Shown: piece by piece, positions 51,002 to 55,182 of the stretch
Numbering within the stretch: the stretch's first letter is position 1
How the letters are laid out: every line of letters starts with the position of its first letter
Assembly: GCA_027489355.1 (NCBI GenBank)
Contig: JAIXZY010000081.1
Span: 1 to 55,182 of the forward strand
Direction of reading: 5' to 3'
DNA from: Paracoccaceae bacterium
GTDB taxonomy: Bacteria; Pseudomonadota; Alphaproteobacteria; Rhodobacterales; Rhodobacteraceae
Length of the DNA: 55,182 nucleotides
The notes under the pieces: generated by a model
What the model was told of the DNA's origin: nothing
Databases searched by the model: none
Seen by the model: only the letters and a program-made list of their open reading frames with translations
Program-made: the position numbers and the translations under genes

Positions 51002-51153
51002 GAGCCGAGGGAAAGCCGACAGGATGCTTTCGCAGACCGCCATTCGGCGGCAACGCCGAAACAGAGGTCCGGTTCCCGCCGGATCGACCGGGAGTGAGAG
51101 AGGGCAGGGGTGCCGGAGCGGATCGGGGGTCATGTCCCCCGATCAGAGGACGC

Positions 51154-53094
51154 TCAGGTGCTGCGCGAGGCGGCGAACATCGGGCCGCCGCGCCAGCGGG
51201 GGTAGCCGTAGCCGTGGACCTTTACCAGGTCGATGTCCGAGGGCTTGAGCGAGATGCCTTCATCCAGGATCGCGCGGCCTTCGGCGGCCATCGCTTCGGT
51301 CAGGCGGGCGGCGATTGCTTCGGCGGTCAGGGCCGGGCCCTGGGTGATGCGGCCGGCGAGGAGGCTGGCGGTCGTCTCGGACGGTTTCGGCGTGCGGTCG
51401 CCCGGCGCATAGTCGTACCAGCCGCCGCCGGTCTTCTGGCCCTTGCGCCCCGCGCGGACGAGGATGTCGCCCAGCGTCTCGGGCACGTCCTGACCCGCCG
51501 CCCGCGCGCCTTCGCGTTGCAGGAAGGCGATGTCGAGGCCGCCGAGGTCCTGCGCCTCGAACGGACCCATCGCGAAGCCGTAGGCGCGCATGGCTGCGTC
51601 GATGGCGGCGATGGGGGTGCCCTGGCGGACCAGGGTTTCCGCCTCGGCCCGGTAGCGTTTCAGGATGCGGTTGCCGATGAAACCGTCGCAGATCCCGGCC
51701 TGGACGGGGATCTTGCCCAGGGTGCGGGCAAGGGCGAAGCCGGTGGCCAGGGTTTCGGGCGAGGTCGTGGGGGTCGGCACGATCTCCAGCAGTTTCATCA
51801 CGTTGGCCGGGCTGAAGAAGTGCAGGCCGATGAAACGGTCGGGGTGGGGCAGGCCCTCGGCGATCAGGCGGGGGTCGAGGTAGGAGGTGTTGGTGGCAAG
51901 GATCGCGTCGGGGCGGCAGGTCTGGCCAAGCTGGGCAAAGACGGCGCGCTTGACGGAAAGGTCCTCGAACACGGCTTCGATCACCAGGTCGGTGTCGGCG
52001 AGAAGGCTGTAGTCGCTGCCGGCGGTGACTCCGTCCATGCGGGCCGTGGCCTGCGCCTCGGTCAGCTTGCCGCGTTTCACCGCGCCGTCGAAGATGGAGC
52101 GGAGGTTTTGGAGGCCGCGCTGGACGGCTTCCTCGTCGCGTTCGATCAGGGTGACGGGCAGGCCCGCATCGCGCAGGGCCGCGGCGATGCCTGCGCCCAT
52201 CGTGCCGCCGCCGATCACCGCGGCAGACCGGACGTCCTTCGGTTTCGCATCGCCCAGGTGCGCGGGCTTCGGTGCGCCGCGTTCGGCGAAGAAGATGTGG
52301 CGCAGCGCAGCGGCCTGGTCCGAGGCGCGCAGCTCCAGAAAGGTCGCGCGTTCGTGGGCCATCGCGTCAGTGAAGGGCTTTTCGGCGGCCATCCGCAGGC
52401 AGTCCAGCGCGCGAAGGGGGGCGACTTCCCCCTTGGCGCGCTTGGCGATGGCTTTGCGCTGCTCCTCCCACCAGGCCGCGTCGGGCGAGGCGACGGGGCG
52501 GGCCGAGATGGGCTGGGGCAGGGGTTGGGTCAGGGCATTGCGGGCGAAGGCCACGGCCTCGGCGCGCAGGTCGCCGGTGAAGACGGCATCGATCAGGCCC
52601 AGCGACAGGGCCTTCGCGGCCTTGACCGGGCGGCCGGTGGTGACAAGCTCGACCGCCGCTTCCACCCCGGCAAGGCGCGGGGTGCGGACGGTGCCGGACG
52701 CGCCAGGGACGATGCCAAGGGTGACTTCCGGCAGGCCGACCGAGGCGCTGTCCAGCGCCACGCGGAAGCGGCAGCCCATCGCGACCTCAAAACCGCCGCC
52801 AAGGGCCGAACCGTGGATGGCGGCGACCCAGGGCTTGGCTGCCTGTTCCAGCCGGTCCACGAGATCGGGCAGATGCGGCGGGACGGGGGGCTTGCCGAAC
52901 TCGGTCACGTCGGCCCCGGCGATGAAGGTGCGGCCCGCGCAGATCAGCACCACGGCGCGGACCGAGGGGTCGGCATCCAGCGTGCCGACGGCGTCCCAGA
53001 GACCCTGGCGCAGGGCCTGGCCAAGCGCGTTCACGGGCGGGTTGTCGACGGTGACGACGGCGACTTCGCCTTCGTGCTGGATGCTGACGGTCAT
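51154..53094 (-). CDS. Fused enoyl-CoA hydratase / 3-hydroxyacyl-CoA dehydrogenase
   Basis: A 646-residue bifunctional beta-oxidation enzyme (FadJ/FadB-alpha-like). The N-terminal crotonase part has VVLICAGRTFIAGADVTEFG and the oxyanion segment HGSALGGGFEVAMGC, with GLPEVTLGIVPGASGT. From about residue 290 the NAD domain starts (VIGGGTMGAGIAAALRDAG), followed by EAVFEDLSVKRAVF, HFFSPANVMKLLEIVP and a C-terminal dimerisation domain. The reactions are hydration of enoyl-CoA and oxidation of the 3-hydroxyacyl-CoA. It is one base from livF and could serve branched-chain or aromatic-acyl degradation. Confidence 0.95.
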   Translation of the reverse strand: MTVSIQHEGEVAVVTVDNPPVNALGQALRQGLWDAVGTLDADPSVRAVVLICAGRTFIAGADVTEFGKPPVPPHLPDLVDRLEQAAKPWVAAIHGSALGGGFEVAMGCRFRVALDSASVGLPEVTLGIVPGASGTVRTPRLAGVEAAVELVTTGRPVKAAKALSLGLIDAVFTGDLRAEAVAFARNALTQPLPQPISARPVASPDAAWWEEQRKAIAKRAKGEVAPLRALDCLRMAAEKPFTDAMAHERATFLELRASDQAAALRHIFFAERGAPKPAHLGDAKPKDVRSAAVIGGGTMGAGIAAALRDAGLPVTLIERDEEAVQRGLQNLRSIFDGAVKRGKLTEAQATARMDGVTAGSDYSLLADTDLVIEAVFEDLSVKRAVFAQLGQTCRPDAILATNTSYLDPRLIAEGLPHPDRFIGLHFFSPANVMKLLEIVPTPTTSPETLATGFALARTLGKIPVQAGICDGFIGNRILKRYRAEAETLVRQGTPIAAIDAAMRAYGFAMGPFEAQDLGGLDIAFLQREGARAAGQDVPETLGDILVRAGRKGQKTGGGWYDYAPGDRTPKPSETTASLLAGRITQGPALTAEAIAARLTEAMAAEGRAILDEGISLKPSDIDLVKVHGYGYPRWRGGPMFAASRST

Positions 53095-53095
53095 C

Positions 53096-53797
53096 TTAGA
53101 TCCCCAGGTAAGCTTCGCGGATGCGCGGGTCGGCGATCAGGTCCTGCGCCGGGCCGTCCATCGTGATACGGCCCGTTTCCATCACATAGCCCCGGTCCGC
53201 GATCTTCAGCGCGCCATAGGCGTTCTGTTCCACCAAAAGCACGGTCACGTCCAGAGCCTTCAGCCCCTTCACCACGTCGAAGATCTGCGCGACGATGATC
53301 GGGGCAAGGCCCATCGAGGGTTCGTCCAGAAGCAAGCAGGACGGCCGCCCCATCAGCGCGCGGGCCATCGCCAGCATCTGCTGCTGGCCACCCGACAGGC
53401 CGCCCGCCGCAAGGTTGCGCTTTTCCTTCAGGATCGGGAACATCTGGAAGGCGTCGCCCATGTCCTTCTCGACCCGGTCGTCGGCGTAGAGATAGGCGCC
53501 AAGGCGCAGGTTTTCCTCAACCGTCAGGTTGGTGAAGATCTGCCGACCTTCCGGCGATTGCGACAGGCCCCGTCCGACGCGGCGCCAGGCGGGGACGCCC
53601 GACATCGGCTCGCCCCGGAAGGTGACGGAGCCTCCGGCCAGCGGATGCACGCCCGAGAGGCAGCGCAGAAGCGTGGTCTTGCCCGCCCCGTTCGCCCCGA
53701 TGACGGTGACGATCTCGCCCGAGTTCACCGCCAGGTCGATCCCGTGCAGCACTTCGATCCGCCCGTAGCGGGCGCGCAGACCTTCAACCAGCAGCAT
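53096..53797 (-). CDS. livF: Branched-chain amino-acid ABC transporter ATPase LivF
   Basis: A 233-residue LivF-type ATPase: Walker A GANGAGKTT, Q-loop GLSQSPEGRQIFTNLT (LivF has SPEGR), signature LSGGQQQMLAMARAL, Walker B CLLLDEPSMGLAP. It works with LivG, LivM and LivH in uptake of hydrophobic amino acids or, in this subfamily, other organic acids. ATG 53797 lies inside the end of livG (14-bp overlap). The longer in-frame start is not supported. Confidence 0.95.
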   Translation of the reverse strand: MLLVEGLRARYGRIEVLHGIDLAVNSGEIVTVIGANGAGKTTLLRCLSGVHPLAGGSVTFRGEPMSGVPAWRRVGRGLSQSPEGRQIFTNLTVEENLRLGAYLYADDRVEKDMGDAFQMFPILKEKRNLAAGGLSGGQQQMLAMARALMGRPSCLLLDEPSMGLAPIIVAQIFDVVKGLKALDVTVLLVEQNAYGALKIADRGYVMETGRITMDGPAQDLIADPRIREAYLGI

Positions 53798-54554
53798 TTT
53801 CGGCCCCCAGATAGGCAGCGATGACGGCAGGGTTCTGGCTGACCGAGGCCGGGTCGCCCTCGGCGATCTTCTCGCCGTGGTCAAGGACGACGATGTGGTT
53901 GGAAATCCGCATGACCATCTTCATGTCGTGTTCCACCAGCAGGATGGCGACGCCCGAGGCGGCGCTTTCCGCGATCAGGTGGTCGATCTCCTCGGTCTCA
54001 ACCGCGTTGCAGCCGGCGGCGGGTTCGTCCAGCAGCAGGACCTTGGGCTTCAAGGCCATCGCGCGCGCAATCTCCAGCCGCTTGAGCGAGCCGTAAGAGA
54101 GGCTGCCCGCCTCACGCTCCGCCGCGCGTTCGAGGCCCACGCGCTTCAGAAGCTCGCGCGCCCCGGCCTCGGCTTCCTTCGCGCGGCGGCGCGAGGCGGG
54201 GAGGTTCAGGAGGTCGGACAGGACGTGCCCGCTTTCCTGCAGGTGGTAGCCCGAGACCACGTTCTCCAGCACGGTCATCGACTGGAACACCTGGAGGTTC
54301 TGGAAGGTCCGGCACATGCCGCGCCGGGCCAGCAGGTGCGGGGACATGGCGGTCACGTCCTCGCCGTTCAGCATCACCTTGCCGGACCCCGGCTGGTAGA
54401 CGCCCGAGATCATGTTGAAGAGCGTGGTCTTCCCCGCCCCGTTCGGCCCGATGACCGAGACGATCTCGCCGGGTTTCACGGTGAAGGAGACGTCGTTCAC
54501 GGCCTTGAGGCCCCCGAAGCTGATGCCCAGCCCCTCGATCGACAGCAAGGTCAT
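53784..54554 (-). CDS. livG: Branched-chain amino-acid ABC transporter ATPase LivG
   Basis: A 256-residue LivG-type ATPase: Walker A GPNGAGKTT, RTFQNLQVFQSMTVLENV, a SYGSLKRLEIARAMA signature (LivG variant) and Walker B VLLLDEPAAGCN. It overlaps livM by four bases (ATGA) and livF by 14, so these genes are one operon. Confidence 0.96.
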   Translation of the reverse strand: MTLLSIEGLGISFGGLKAVNDVSFTVKPGEIVSVIGPNGAGKTTLFNMISGVYQPGSGKVMLNGEDVTAMSPHLLARRGMCRTFQNLQVFQSMTVLENVVSGYHLQESGHVLSDLLNLPASRRRAKEAEAGARELLKRVGLERAAEREAGSLSYGSLKRLEIARAMALKPKVLLLDEPAAGCNAVETEEIDHLIAESAASGVAILLVEHDMKMVMRISNHIVVLDHGEKIAEGDPASVSQNPAVIAAYLGAENAAG

Positions 54555-55182
54555 TCGTCCCTCCCCCGGATCTTGCGCAGGATCGACGGGACGACGCCTT
54601 CGCGCAGGAAGATCATCACCAGCACCATCACGGCACCGAGGACCAGTTGTTCGTATTCGGCAAAGACGGTCAGCACCTGCGGCAAAAGCGTCAGGACAGC
54701 CGCGCCGAAGATCGCCCCGGCGACGGAACTCACGCCGCCGAGGACGGCCATCGTCACCATCTCGACCGAGTGCATGAAGCCCGCCACGTCCGGGGTGATG
54801 AACTTGTTCTGCAGCGCGAGAAGCGAGCCGGAGACCGAGGCGTAGACGGCCGAGATCACGAAGGCCTGCAGCTTCAGCTTGGTCACGTCCATGCCCACGG
54901 TCTTGGCCGCGACCTCGGACCCGTGCAGAGCGCGCAGCGCGCGACCCGTGGCGCTGTCGCGCAGGTTCAGCGCCAGCCAGGCGCCGAGGATCAGGACGAG
55001 GCCGCAGAAGAAGTACCAGAACTGGCCGTTCGACAGGTCGATCCCTGCGTTCTTCAGCAGGCTGCGCAGGCCAAGCTCGGCCACCTCGATCCCGTCGGGG
55101 CCGCGCGTCAGCTCGCGTTCGTTGTTCAGGACCATCGAGATCAGGATGCCCATCCCCAGCGAGGCGACGGCGAGGTAATAGC
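54551..55182 (-). CDS. livM: Branched-chain amino-acid ABC transporter permease LivM (5' part missing)
   Basis: The 3' part (about 210 residues) of a LivM-type permease, continuing beyond the window. Seen are YYFLAVASLG-like residues at the edge, LRDSATGRALRALHGSEVAAKTVGMDV (the LivHM EAA-like loop, two overlapping motifs), and MAVLGGVSSVAGAIFGAAVL near the end. Several membrane spans are clear. It forms the channel with LivH, which is presumably further upstream. Confidence 0.93.
   Translation of the reverse strand, partial: YYLAVASLGMGILISMVLNNERELTRGPDGIEVAELGLRSLLKNAGIDLSNGQFWYFFCGLVLILGAWLALNLRDSATGRALRALHGSEVAAKTVGMDVTKLKLQAFVISAVYASVSGSLLALQNKFITPDVAGFMHSVEMVTMAVLGGVSSVAGAIFGAAVLTLLPQVLTVFAEYEQLVLGAVMVLVMIFLREGVVPSILRKIRGRDE

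Noticed and set aside
1-55182. tRNA, rRNA, CRISPR arrays, insertion sequences, prophage genes
   Set aside because: Looked for and not seen: no transposase or integrase motifs, no regularly spaced repeats, no tRNA-like cloverleaf recognised by eye.

Overview
The window is GC-rich alphaproteobacterial DNA. Several things point to a Rhodobacteraceae relative (Paracoccus/Rhodobacter/Gemmobacter-like): a nosRZDFYLX cluster with a NosX-type ApbE protein, a DnaA-like plasmid replicase with parAB, an SOS box of the alphaproteobacterial GTTC-N7-GTTC type, and the protein sequences in general. A complete replication/partition/stabilisation module lies in the middle (about 35.9-41.3 kb), so this is probably part of a plasmid or chromid.

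Layout. (1) 0-5 kb: the start of a CtaG-like oxidase assembly gene (cut by the window edge); a radical-SAM + DUF4130/UdgX DNA-repair pair behind a perfect SOS box; a decameric-type lumazine synthase (ribH2) behind an FMN riboswitch; a broken riboflavin-kinase remnant; and a UspA-like gene. (2) 5-36 kb: a catabolic island rich in flavin enzymes. It encodes a CYP199-like P450 with ferredoxin and reductase, a two-component luciferase-like monooxygenase with flavin reductase, two aromatic-hydroxylase-type flavoprotein monooxygenases, an extradiol-dioxygenase-like VOC protein, FAH- and CMD-family enzymes, an alpha/beta hydrolase, a ThDP enzyme/aldehyde dehydrogenase/aminotransferase/amine-oxidase-like operon, one ABC permease-ATPase pair with two separate binding proteins, an MFS pump, and AraC, IclR and LuxR regulators. 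(3) 36-41.9 kb: plasmid backbone with an HTH protein, a PIN/Phd toxin-antitoxin pair, parB, parA, a DnaA-like rep gene and a degenerate Hint-domain protein. (4) 42.3-51 kb: the nitrous oxide reductase operon nosRZDFYLX behind an FNR/NNR-type palindrome. (5) 51-55 kb: a fused enoyl-CoA hydratase/3-hydroxyacyl-CoA dehydrogenase followed by livF, livG and the 3' part of livM.

The enzyme set of the island fits import of a small amino-acid-like or aromatic compound, oxidative side-chain removal, ring hydroxylation and ring cleavage; the substrate cannot be named from sequence. The riboswitch-controlled ribH2 would suit its heavy flavin demand.

The most notable non-coding signals are: (a) five identical 20-bp palindromes in and around parAB, three of them inside genes and read in three different frames; (b) four exact copies of ATCAC-N8-GTGAC upstream of separate catabolic and transport units, which looks like an undescribed regulon operator; and (c) a second shared motif, TTGTYCGATATT, at the two divergent promoters beside the iclR gene. 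No tRNA, rRNA, CRISPR or insertion sequence was seen.
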